A stretch of 64,000 nt of DNA. It comes from Spongiactinospora sp. TRM90649 (GTDB lineage: Bacteria > Actinomycetota > Actinomycetes > Streptosporangiales > Streptosporangiaceae). The translations under genes were made by a program, and so were the position numbers. This document shows, one piece after another, positions 17,519 through 25,579 of this stretch (positions are counted from its first letter, which is position 1; each line of letters starts with the position of its first letter). The notes beneath the pieces were generated by a model, which did not search any database, was not told the DNA's origin, and saw nothing but the letters and a program-made list of their open reading frames with translations. Location: the NCBI RefSeq assembly GCF_029382225.1, contig NZ_JARLTC010000034.1:62001-126000 (forward strand), given 5' to 3'.

Positions 17519-18463
17519 TTACGCGGCGGACGACCGGTCGGCGAAGCGGCGAAGACGCTCCACCCGCCCACCTTCCAGGAACTGCAGCCAGAACGGCCGG
17601 ACCGGGCAGTGGGCGGGGTCGTCGCCCGAGTGGGTGATCTTGAACTCCCAGATCACGATCTGCCGGCTGGCGACCACGTCACCGACGCCGATCTGCATGC
17701 CCGCGTCGAGCGCGTCGTCCACCGCCTGGAGCACCGGGGGGCGGCCTCGCGTCCGGCTGCCGTCGACCCAGGTGGTCTCGACCTCCGGATGCCACAGCTC
17801 CCGCAGGACCTCGCCGAACCTGCCTTGTGCCCCCAGGCCCACGGCGGTGCGCGCCTCCCGCAGCCGCGCCCTGGACAGGGCCATCACGTCGTGATCCGGG
17901 TCGGCGGCGGTCAGCAGCTCCCGCGACAGCCGTTCCCTGGCCTTGCTCAGCCGGCTGCGGACCGTGCCGACCGGCACCTCGCACACCGCGCCGATCTGCT
18001 CGTAGGTGTTCAGGTCGGTGAAGTAGCGCAGCATCGTGACCAGGCGCAGCGGCGGGGGGAGCCGTTCCATCGCGTGCCACACCCGGTCGTTGACGTCGTG
18101 GCGCTCGGCCGTCCGCGCCGGATCGGCGGCAGCGAGCGCGTGTGACATGTCGGCCCCGAGCATCGGGCGGCGCGCGCGCAGCTCCATCCGGCAGCGGTTC
18201 CGGACGATCATCTTCAGCCAGGGGCCGACCGCCGACAGGTCGCGCAGGTCGCCGATCCGGGTCAGCGCCGTGATCATGGCGTCCTGAACCGCGTCCTCCG
18301 CCTCGGACGGGCGGTCGAGCACGGCCAGCGCCACGGCCAGCATGGGGGCGCGGTGCCGTTCGAGCAGGTAGCCCAGGGCGGTGAGGTCGCCGCCGCGCCC
18401 CAGGTGGACCAGTTCCAGGTCTGTCCGGGCGTCGAGGGTGGCCTGGGTGGTGCTGCGATGCAC
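17519..18463 (-). CDS. ECF sigma factor with C-terminal NTF2-like extension
   Basis: With the GTG start at 18463, which has GGAGAG five bases upstream, the product is about 314 residues. Region 2 is DALSTV-like (LGYLLERHRAPMLAVALAVL; DAVQDAMITALTRI), and region 4 is the helix-turn-helix TYEQIGAVCEVPVGTVRSRLSKARERL (shown in halves). A tail of about 100 residues (ELWHPEVETTWVDGS ... GRVERLRRFAD) looks SnoaL/NTF2-like. Such tails replace anti-sigma factors in some ECF groups and sense a ligand or modulate core binding. No anti-sigma gene is adjacent. It is divergent from the GMC oxidoreductase, a possible target. Confidence 0.85.
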   Translation of the reverse strand: MHRSTTQATLDARTDLELVHLGRGGDLTALGYLLERHRAPMLAVALAVLDRPSEAEDAVQDAMITALTRIGDLRDLSAVGPWLKMIVRNRCRMELRARRPMLGADMSHALAAADPARTAERHDVNDRVWHAMERLPPPLRLVTMLRYFTDLNTYEQIGAVCEVPVGTVRSRLSKARERLSRELLTAADPDHDVMALSRARLREARTAVGLGAQGRFGEVLRELWHPEVETTWVDGSRTRGRPPVLQAVDDALDAGMQIGVGDVVASRQIVIWEFKITHSGDDPAHCPVRPFWLQFLEGGRVERLRRFADRSSAA

Positions 18464-18545
18464 AGAGCTCTCCGTGGGTGGGTCCGTGAAACGTTCGCCG
18501 CCCTCCGCGACGCTAACAACCGGCCCGTCGCACAGACGGGTTTTC

Positions 18546-18557
18546 CCGAAATTTCGG
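18546..18557. promoter_or_regulatory. Perfect 12-base palindrome upstream of sigma factor and GMC oxidoreductase
   Basis: CCGAAATTTCGG is a perfect palindrome in the 187-base divergent region between the sigma factor start (18463) and the GMC oxidoreductase start (18651). It lies about 83 bases before the sigma gene. An operator is possible; the binding protein is unknown. Confidence 0.35.
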
Positions 18558-18650
18558 TGCCGAACGAACTTTCCACCATCGCCCCGCATCGTGCCGGTGT
18601 GGGGCCATGCCCGGCGGGACCGGGCACGTTGCTTAACGGAAAGTGAGCGA

Positions 18651-20234
18651 ATGGGAACCGAATATGACTACATCATCGTCGGGTCCGGCGCGGGGGGCTC
18701 GACCCTCGCCTACCGGCTGGCCCGATCGGGCCGGGTGCTGGTGCTGGAGGCCGGGGCCCCGGACGACGATCCGCTGCACCGGATGCCCAAGGGCCATTTC
18801 CTCACCATGCGGGGCGACGCCTACGCCTACAGGTATCCGACCGTGCGGGTCGCGGGCGTCGGCGACACGGGCGACTGGGTCCGTGGCAAGGTGGTGGGCG
18901 GCGGTACCACGATCAACGCGATGATCTACAGCCGTGGCGCCGAAGCCGACTTCGAGGCCCTTGCCCGGCACGCCGGTTCCGGCCACTGGGGGTGGGACTC
19001 CTTCCTGGCGGCCTACCGGGCGATGGAGGACCACGAACTGGGTGCCTCGCCCAGCCGTGGCGACGGCGGGCCCCTCGGCGTGTCCGTACCGGGTGTGGCC
19101 GACGAACTGGCCGCCCGGTTGTTCGAGGCCGGCGGCAAGCTCGGCTGGGAGCACGTCGAGGACGTCAACGACGGCGACGGCGAGCGCATCGGCTTCACCC
19201 CCTCGACCATCAGGCACGGGCGGCGCACCAGCGCGGCCGACGCCTTCCTGCGTCCCGCGCTGCGGGCCGGCGTCACCCTGGAGACCGGGGTCCGTGCCGA
19301 ACGGGTGCTGTTCGCGGGCCGCCGCGCGGTCGGGGTGGCGTGCCGTCGTGGTGGCGTCGCCGTCGAATACCGCGCCCGCAAGGAGGTGATCATCGCCGGT
19401 GGCGCCGTGGAATCCCCGCTGCTGCTCGAAAGGTCCGGCATCGGCCGTCCCGATCTGCTGCGCGACCTGGGCATCGAGGTGCTGGCCGCCGCGCCCAACG
19501 TCGGCGAGCGGGTCATCGAGCAGCGCATCGCGATGGTCCAGGTCCGATTCGGGCGCGAGCTGGGCGTCGGCGCGGAGCTGCACGCGCTGTTTCGGCGGGA
19601 CGACCTGGGGGCCGGTGGCGAGCCGGGGGCCGACGGGCTGCTCGGCACCTCCGGATACGACATCACCTTCCATACCAAGTCCGAACCGCATCTGGCCCGT
19701 CCCGACCTGTGCGGTGCGGTGGTCCCGTTCCCCATAGACCCGGCCGCCGACGGGTTCCAGCCCGCCGGGTATCCGGGCATGCTGATCGGCCTGTACCAGA
19801 CCCGGCCGGAGACCACCGGCACGATCCACTCCTCGATGGCCGGCCCGTCGTCGCCGGTCATCGCCCCGCGCTTCCTAGAGACCGGCACCGACCAGCGCGC
19901 CGCGAGCCGCATCCTCGGGCGCATCCGCGCCTTGCTCGGGACGGCCCCGCTCGCCGAGGTCATCGAGGCCGAGGACTTCCCGACCGGCGCCGTGCTCTCC
20001 TTCCCCGAGCCCGCACTCGACTACGTGCGTCGCCACGGCACATCGTCCTCACACGCCGTCGGCTCCTGCGCCATGGGCCCGTCCGACGACGACGTCCTCG
20101 ACGCCGAACTTCGCGTCCGAGGCGTCAACGGCCTGCGCGTTGTGGACGCCTCCGCCTTCCCCTTCCAAGTCTCCGCCAACATCGGCGCCCCCACCATGGC
20201 CCTGGCCTGGCTGGCCGCCGACCTCTTCGACTAA
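18651..20234 (+). CDS. GMC-family FAD oxidoreductase (choline dehydrogenase-like)
   Basis: This 527-residue flavoprotein opens with the dinucleotide motif YIIVGSGAGGSTLAYRLA and the ribose-binding LEAGAPD. It has the GMC signature around GKVVGGGTTINAMIYSRG, and the C-terminal active-site pair His468 (SSSHAVGSC) and Asn510 (VSANIGAPTM). The His-Asn pair is that of choline, glucose and aryl-alcohol oxidoreductases. The ATG at 18651 is preceded by GGAAAG. The product probably oxidises a primary alcohol to an aldehyde, which would fit the aldehyde dehydrogenase nearby. Confidence 0.93.
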   Translation: MGTEYDYIIVGSGAGGSTLAYRLARSGRVLVLEAGAPDDDPLHRMPKGHFLTMRGDAYAYRYPTVRVAGVGDTGDWVRGKVVGGGTTINAMIYSRGAEADFEALARHAGSGHWGWDSFLAAYRAMEDHELGASPSRGDGGPLGVSVPGVADELAARLFEAGGKLGWEHVEDVNDGDGERIGFTPSTIRHGRRTSAADAFLRPALRAGVTLETGVRAERVLFAGRRAVGVACRRGGVAVEYRARKEVIIAGGAVESPLLLERSGIGRPDLLRDLGIEVLAAAPNVGERVIEQRIAMVQVRFGRELGVGAELHALFRRDDLGAGGEPGADGLLGTSGYDITFHTKSEPHLARPDLCGAVVPFPIDPAADGFQPAGYPGMLIGLYQTRPETTGTIHSSMAGPSSPVIAPRFLETGTDQRAASRILGRIRALLGTAPLAEVIEAEDFPTGAVLSFPEPALDYVRRHGTSSSHAVGSCAMGPSDDDVLDAELRVRGVNGLRVVDASAFPFQVSANIGAPTMALAWLAADLFD

Positions 20235-20420
20235 CGCCCGGTGGGGGCGTCGGGGAAGATCGCGATGTGCTGAGGGTTGCCAATATGCCGCGCTCAGCAC
20301 GGCGGCGCTGTCGTTTGAGGTGAGGCGGCGGGTGGCTGCGACGCGATCCGTGATGGAGGATGCCGTGGCATCGCTCGTTTCGCCGCGCGGGCCGGTACGG
20401 CGGCCGGGACGTCCCGTGGG

Positions 20421-21161
20421 GTGCGGGTCTGGAATCAGGTCGTCATGGTGGTGGCCGCGGGCGCGATGGCCTTCGCCGGGTGGCAGAACCGGTGGATCGC
20501 CGATGACGGGCTGATCGCGGTGCGCACGGTCCGGCAGTTTGCTCGCGGGCGACGGGCCGGTCTTCAACGCCGGGGAGCGCGTCGAGGCCAACACCAGTAC
20601 CGCGTGGACTTACCTCGTGGCGGCGGTCTCCTGGGTGAGCCCGGGGCGACGTGGCCTACACCGTGGTCACCCGCGACCCGCACCCGGTCACCGCCGAGGC
20701 GTACACGGGCCCGGACCCCGCCCCGCTCAGCGGCGCGACCGGCCGGGCCTTCCGCCGCTGCCCCTGCGGGCCGATCGGCCCGCACATTGGCCGTGACCGG
20801 CCGCGTCCTGGGCACGCTGGGCTCGGCGTATCCGCTGGACGTGCTGGTGATCGACCGGCCCGGCCTGGCCAACCCGCTCGGCAGCCACCTGCGCCCGGCC
20901 TGCGGCCAGCGCGTCGGCCACGAGAAGCCGCTGCCGGACGCCTACATCCTGGCCGACAACATGGCCCCGGGCACCCCGCTGCCGGACGAGCGGCTGCGAG
21001 CCGAGGTGGACCGAATCAGAAAAGAACTCGCCGCCGGCCCCTACCGGGACGTACTCGACGCGGCCAGGGCCCCGATGACCCCCGGCAGATTCTGGGACAA
21101 CCTGGTGGGCGCCTTCCCACGCACGATGTTCCGTTTCCCGGCCGGGAACAGCCCCTGCTGA
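20421..21161 (+). pseudogene. Decayed ZomB/AftB-like membrane glycosyltransferase
   Basis: Pieces of one protein appear in three frames. The N-terminal helix and DDGLIAVRTVRQ are in the first frame. LLAGDGPVFNAGERVEANT follows in the second after one extra T near 20533, and DVAYTVV in the third near 20650. The C-terminus (VIDRPGLANPLGSHL, GHEKPLPDAYILAD, MTPGRFWDNLVGAFPRT) is back in the first frame. These are the conserved ends of ZomB/AftB-type arabinofuranosyltransferase-like proteins, normally over 500 residues with about ten helices. The whole middle is missing. It is certainly non-functional as read. Confidence 0.75.
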
Positions 21162-21164
21162 ACC

Positions 21165-21458
21165 TCAGATCACGGTTGATATGACGTAGCGCGAGTGTTC
21201 TGTCTCCAGCCACTGGTCGGTCAGATGGGTGCCGCTCATCCGGGCGGCGACGGTGAAGGCGGAGATCCGCCATTGGTCATCGGGAGTGGTCGGGAACGAC
21301 AGGCCGGAGATGTGCGGGGCGACCGCGTCTTGCTGCCCGTCCACCGCCTCTGCCCGGCCCGTCTGGCGGCAAGGCGGTCTATTTCGTCTGCCGGGGCCGT
21401 CATGGGTGAGGATGGCGGCGTTTCCGGTAAGGGAAACGTGGCTATGCGGAATTTTCAT
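21165..21458 (-). other. Short open frame of uncertain status, possible gene remnant
   Basis: A 97-codon frame converges on the glycosyltransferase remnant, with three bases between. Its last 50 residues (PHISGLSFPTTPDDQWRIS and AARMSGTHLTDQWL among them) look protein-like, while the first half is of low complexity. I do not recognise the family. It could be the C-terminal end of a deleted gene, since it lies in a decayed stretch, or chance. The remaining 125 bases up to the next gene hold nothing I can name. Confidence 0.25.
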
Positions 21459-21586
21459 GAATGGGCCTCCCTGACCGCCTGGCGCTACCGGAAGTGGTCA
21501 TAATGGTGGAGCCGACCGTGTGGCGTCGTGCGACGTCGGGCGGCCTGTGACCACCATGCCGGAGCACCTTTGGGGTTGGACCTGTG

Positions 21587-22291
21587 ATGCGGAGAACGCT
21601 GCCGCAAAGCGGCGGAGCGGCATTACCGCCGAAGCAGGAAGACCTACCCCTGGAACCTTCGCAATTTCTCCAGCTCCTGGCCGTTGACTTCGGCGGGATC
21701 TATTCGGTCTACCTCGCCGCGAAGGACGAGCGGCTGAAGATGACCCGGCTGTCGATGGCGCTGCTGTCGGCTCCGTTCGGGGCGACGGTCGCGCTGGTGC
21801 ACGCCCGGGTGATCGCACCCGGGGCGCTGGCCGACTGGGACAGTGTGCCGTGGTACGTGTTCGCGTTGGTCACGGCGTTCGGGCTGCTCAACATCGTGCC
21901 GTTCCTGCGGATGATCGAGGCGGTCAGCGCGCACATGCGGGCCGCGCGGGCGATCAACAATTTCCGGCTGCTGTACGTGGTCCGGCTGAACGACCAGTTC
22001 AAGGGCCTGGGCTGGACCCCGAACCTGCCGGTGGACGCCACCTTCCCCGAGACCTACGCGCCGCTCGCCTGGCCGGGGATCAACGTGATGTCGATGGCGC
22101 TGGTCAACGGGGCGTACATCGCGGTCGGCGCGCTCGGCTTGAGCGGGAGCGATCCGGGCGCGTTCCTGCTGGTGCTGGTCGTCGGGCTGCTGGCCCTGCT
22201 GCACTACCTCATGTACTACGTGCGGGCCAACGTCTCGCGCCGGCGCCGACTCCCATCGAATCCCTACCAGTTCCCGAACATGGAGACGTGA
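21587..22291 (+). CDS. Four-helix membrane protein paired with a thymidylate-synthase-like gene
   Basis: This protein of about 234 residues is not recognised by name. It has a cytosolic N-terminus of about 45 residues (PSQFLQLLAVDFGGIYSVYLA), two helices at about 48-70 and 85-108, and a soluble loop of about 55 residues. Two more helices follow at about 163-184 and 190-212, then a basic Arg-rich tail. The loop (ARAINNFRLLYVVRLND) is strongly helical and amphipathic. Its stop overlaps the next start (TGATG), so the two proteins are made together. ATG 21587 is chosen; GTG 21584 is equally possible. A role as membrane anchor or effector for the downstream enzyme-like protein is inference. Confidence 0.75.
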   Translation: MRRTLPQSGGAALPPKQEDLPLEPSQFLQLLAVDFGGIYSVYLAAKDERLKMTRLSMALLSAPFGATVALVHARVIAPGALADWDSVPWYVFALVTAFGLLNIVPFLRMIEAVSAHMRAARAINNFRLLYVVRLNDQFKGLGWTPNLPVDATFPETYAPLAWPGINVMSMALVNGAYIAVGALGLSGSDPGAFLLVLVVGLLALLHYLMYYVRANVSRRRRLPSNPYQFPNMET

Positions 22292-22947
22292 TGCCCAACC
22301 CCGACATTTCGGCGGGGATCAAACAGTGGAAGTCTTGTGGGGAGGCGTGGGTCCGGTTGCTGGACCATGTCTGGGCTACCGGAAGGCCCGCCGAGGACGA
22401 TCGGGGGCCGATCATCGAGGCCCCCGCCGTGCTGTTCGAGATCGATGACGTGCGCTGGGACGACCCGGTCGTCGAGGCGTACGGCGACCAGCGGCTGATC
22501 CCGCTGTACGCCAGCAAGTTCACCACGCACGCGGTCGTGCCGCCGTTCAAGTACAGCTACGGCGCGCGCCTGCGGTGCTGGCAGGGGGTGGACCAGCTGG
22601 CGTGGGTCACCGAACTGCTCCGCGCCCGGCCGTACAGCAAGAGCGGGTGGCTTTCGCTCACCACCCCCGGGGAGCCGCTCGACGCGGTTCCGTGCCTGTC
22701 CGGCCTGGCGTTCCGGGTGCGCGACGGCCACCTCGCGGTGACCGCCGCGTTCCGCTCGCAGAACGCGTACACGAGCTACCTCAACTACCTCCCGCTGCAC
22801 GACGTGCAGCGAGGCGTCGCGGAGAGCCTGGGGCTCCCGTGCGGGCCGTTGCGGATCTTCGTGGACGTGCCGCACATCTACCTGGCGGACATCGAGGCGG
22901 TCGCCGCCGTGCTCAGGGAGGTGACCGGACTACGGAAGGCCTCGTGA
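22291..22947 (+). CDS. Divergent thymidylate-synthase-like protein
   Basis: In this 218-residue protein the second half matches the thymidylate synthase core. Cys135 in AVPCLSGLAFRV is at the nucleophile position, and Arg155-Ser156 in FRSQNAY corresponds to the dUMP-phosphate RS pair. YLNYLPLHDVQRGVAE aligns with the LPFNIASYA helix, and DVPHIY (His195, Tyr197) corresponds to the D-x-H-x-Y nucleotide-binding strand. The His after the catalytic Cys is Leu and the usual Asp after RSC is replaced. It is shorter than true ThyA (264 or more) with a different N-terminal part. It may hydroxymethylate or simply bind a pyrimidine nucleotide. The start codon overlaps the membrane-protein stop. Confidence 0.72.
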   Translation: MPNPDISAGIKQWKSCGEAWVRLLDHVWATGRPAEDDRGPIIEAPAVLFEIDDVRWDDPVVEAYGDQRLIPLYASKFTTHAVVPPFKYSYGARLRCWQGVDQLAWVTELLRARPYSKSGWLSLTTPGEPLDAVPCLSGLAFRVRDGHLAVTAAFRSQNAYTSYLNYLPLHDVQRGVAESLGLPCGPLRIFVDVPHIYLADIEAVAAVLREVTGLRKAS

Positions 22948-22954
22948 CCTCGGG

Positions 22955-23590
22955 CTAGCCGTCGGCCTTGCGCTGGTAGATGGTGATCGCGAACGGCCGG
23001 TCCGACTCGTCGTCGACGTGCTCCGCCGTCCGGAGCAGCGCGGTGTCGGCGTCGAGGCACCGGTAGAGGTGACGGGCCTCCGGCCACGGGTGGGTCAGCA
23101 CCAGGAGCCCGCCGGGCGCGAGCAGCGTCCGCAGCCGCGCGGAGGCCTGCCGCAGCCGCCCGGAGCGGCCCAGGTAGTACAGGGTCTCGGCGCAGAAGAC
23201 CAGGTCGAACGACCCGCCCGGCGAATCGTTGAGGATGTCGAGCGCGAGGAACCTCGCGCTCGACCCGCCCGCCGCGGCCCGGCTGAGCGCCCGCTGGGAG
23301 ATGTCCACCCCCAGCGTCTCGGCCTGCGGGTAGGCGGCGGACACCAGATGGGTGAAGGTGCCCTCGCTGCACCCGACGTCGAGGATGCGGGTGTACGGCC
23401 GGGCGGGCAGCACCTCGATGGTGCGCTGGTGCTTGTGCTTCTCGTACGGCTCGCCGTGGTAGTTCCATGGATCCGGTTTGCGGTGCCACCAGTCGAAGTA
23501 GCGCCCGAGAAGACGCCCCTGGCCGCGCGACGACACCACCGACATCACGCCGAACAGCATGCGGTGCAGGGCGTCTCCGGCAGCGGACAT
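22955..23590 (-). CDS. NodS-like SAM-dependent methyltransferase
   Basis: This 211-residue class I methyltransferase has motif I ILDVGCSEGTFT, the acidic motif II (ETLGVDIS), motif III (SFDLVFCAETLYYL) and LLAPGGLLVLTHP. The CSEG-F-T context and the YLG segment resemble NodS and other small-molecule N-methyltransferases. The N-terminus (WWHRKPDPWNY, YEKHKHQRT) matches the same group. The ATG at 23590 follows GGAGGAG. It converges with the thymidylate-synthase-like gene, leaving seven bases. The substrate is unknown. Confidence 0.88.
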   Translation of the reverse strand: MSAAGDALHRMLFGVMSVVSSRGQGRLLGRYFDWWHRKPDPWNYHGEPYEKHKHQRTIEVLPARPYTRILDVGCSEGTFTHLVSAAYPQAETLGVDISQRALSRAAAGGSSARFLALDILNDSPGGSFDLVFCAETLYYLGRSGRLRQASARLRTLLAPGGLLVLTHPWPEARHLYRCLDADTALLRTAEHVDDESDRPFAITIYQRKADG

Positions 23591-23644
23591 ACGGTTCTCC
23601 TCCGATGTTCCCGTCGGTCGGAGATCCCAAGCTACCCCGGAGGG

Positions 23645-24676
23645 TCACGTCGTGAGCAGGATCTTGCCGAAGAGCTCCCCGCTCTCCAGACGGTGGTGCG
23701 ACTCGGCCGCCTCCGCCAGTGGAAACACCGAGTCGAACACCGATTCGCAGTCCGCCTCCCAGTACCAGTCGAGCATCCGCCCGAACGCCTCGTGCCCGTA
23801 GGACTCCGAGCCGATCAGGGTGAGCCCGCGGTGGTAGGCGTCGGTGAGGTTGAAGGAGGCGGTCATGCCGGTGGTGTTGCCGCAGAACACCAGCCGGCCG
23901 TGGATCCGCAGCGCCGACAGCGACCGCTGGAACAGCGCGGGGCCGACGTGGTCGAGCACGATGTCGGCTCCCCTGCCGTCGGTGACCTCGCGGACCCGCT
24001 CGACCAGGTCGCCGGTGGCGTGGTTGACGGTGGCGTCCACGCCGAGCTTGGCCGTCCTGGCCAGCTTGTCGTCGGAGCCGGAGGACACGATGGTGCGCGC
24101 CCCGAGGCGGCGGGCGATCTGCACGGCGGCGATGGTGATGCCGCTGCCCGCGCCGTGCACGAGCAGCGTCTCGCCGGACCGCAGGCCGCCGTGGACGACG
24201 AGGGCCTGCCAGGCCATGCCGTACACGGTGGGGATGGTCGCGGCCTCCTCCAGGCCGATGTGCGCGGGCACCTCGTGCGCGTGCGTCTCGGGGACCGCGA
24301 CCAGCTCGGCGTAGCCGCCCTGACGGGAGCCGCCGACGACCCGCATGCCGGGGCAGTAGGCCGAGTCGCCCCGCGCGCAGGCCGGGCAGGACCCGCAGTT
24401 CAGCGACGGGTCGACCAGCACGCGGTCGCCGACCGAGCGGGTGGTGACCGCGGAGCCCGTGGCGACCACCACGCCCGCCACGTCGGTGCCGGGGATGTGC
24501 GGCAGGGTGAACCCGGGCAGCAGCCCGGGCCCGCGCCGCTGCAACGCGTCGAGCCGGTTGACGGCGGCGGCCTTCACCTCGATCAGGACGTCGCCGGGCC
24601 CGCAGACCGGGTCCGGGAGCGTCACCTCACGCAGGACCTCGGGCCCGCCGTGTTCGTCGTACTGGATGGCTCTCAC
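23645..24676 (-). CDS. Zinc-containing quinone oxidoreductase-like dehydrogenase
   Basis: From GTG 24676 this is 343 residues. It has the MDR layout: GTDVAGVVVATG, four cysteines for a structural zinc (94, 97, 100, 108), which most quinone oxidoreductases lack, and the NAD(P) motif LLVHGAGSGITIAAVQIARRLG with LVFCGNTTG further on. The GTG overlaps the stop of the ABC permease (GTGA), so it belongs to the nucleoside-transporter operon as its fifth gene. It may reduce or oxidise an aldehyde or alcohol derived from the imported compound. Confidence 0.88.
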   Translation of the reverse strand: MRAIQYDEHGGPEVLREVTLPDPVCGPGDVLIEVKAAAVNRLDALQRRGPGLLPGFTLPHIPGTDVAGVVVATGSAVTTRSVGDRVLVDPSLNCGSCPACARGDSAYCPGMRVVGGSRQGGYAELVAVPETHAHEVPAHIGLEEAATIPTVYGMAWQALVVHGGLRSGETLLVHGAGSGITIAAVQIARRLGARTIVSSGSDDKLARTAKLGVDATVNHATGDLVERVREVTDGRGADIVLDHVGPALFQRSLSALRIHGRLVFCGNTTGMTASFNLTDAYHRGLTLIGSESYGHEAFGRMLDWYWEADCESVFDSVFPLAEAAESHHRLESGELFGKILLTT

Positions 24677-25572
24677 GTGATACCTCGTACGAAGGGTGCG
24701 CCGAGCGCGGCAGGGCCGCGATGGCTCTTGGCGAAGAAGAACATGGCGGCCAGCGCCAGCAGGTACGGCGAGGCGATCAGCAACTGGGCGTTCAGCTCGT
24801 AGCCCATCGCGGGCAGCGCCAGCCGCATGGCGTCGGCGCCGCCGAAGAGCAGGCAGCCGAGCAGCGTCCCGCGCAGCGTCCAGCCCCCGAAGATCACCGC
24901 GGCGATCACGATGTAGCCCTGGCCCGCCGTCATGTTGGTGTTGAACGCGCCGACCTCGGCCAGCGCCAGGTGCGCGCCGCCGAGCCCGGCCAGCAGGCCG
25001 CAGATCAGCAGCGCCTGCCGCCGCCGCTTGTTCACGTGGATGCCGGTGACGTCGGCCGACTGGGGGTTCTCCCCGGCCGCGCGGGCCTCCAGCCCCCACC
25101 GGCTGCGCTGGACCAGCCACCAGGCCAGCGGGATCAGCGCGACCAGCAGGTAGGTGGTCCAGCGCGCGTTGAACAGCGCGTCGCCGACCAGCGGCAGATC
25201 GGACAGGACGGGGATGGCCACCCGGTCGATCTGGTAGAAGTCCGTCTTGACCGTCAGGTAGCTGGTCAGGCCCAGCACCAGCACGTTGAGCGTGAGGCCC
25301 ACCACGTAGGTGTTGACCGACAGCCGGTGGCTGAAGGTGGCGTGCACGAACGCCACCAGCAACCCGGTCACGATGCCGCACAGCAGCCCGAACTCGGCCG
25401 AGCCGGTGGCCGCCGCGCCCATCACCGAGCTGAACGCCGCCCCGAGCATCATCGCCTCAAGGGAGATGTTCAGCGTGCCCGCGCGCTCGGCGATCCACTC
25501 GCCGAGCGCGGCGAACATCAGCGGCACGGCCAGCCGGATCGCGCTGCCGAAGATCAGTTCGAAGTCTTCCAC
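24673..25572 (-). CDS. BMP-type (nucleoside) ABC transporter permease, NupQ-like
   Basis: This 299-residue polytopic protein has about eight helices and the family motifs ERAGTLNISLEAMMLGAAF near the start, and RAAGENPQSADVTGIHVNKRRR and IVIAAVIFGGWTLRGTLLGCLLFGG later (given in parts). It is the shorter of the two permeases in the transporter that takes up purine and pyrimidine nucleosides (YufOPQ/NupNOPQ, RnsABCD). It starts eight bases after the stop of the first permease and is coupled to the downstream oxidoreductase. Confidence 0.93.
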   Translation of the reverse strand: MEDFELIFGSAIRLAVPLMFAALGEWIAERAGTLNISLEAMMLGAAFSSVMGAAATGSAEFGLLCGIVTGLLVAFVHATFSHRLSVNTYVVGLTLNVLVLGLTSYLTVKTDFYQIDRVAIPVLSDLPLVGDALFNARWTTYLLVALIPLAWWLVQRSRWGLEARAAGENPQSADVTGIHVNKRRRQALLICGLLAGLGGAHLALAEVGAFNTNMTAGQGYIVIAAVIFGGWTLRGTLLGCLLFGGADAMRLALPAMGYELNAQLLIASPYLLALAAMFFFAKSHRGPAALGAPFVRGIT

Positions 25573-25579
25573 GACTCCC

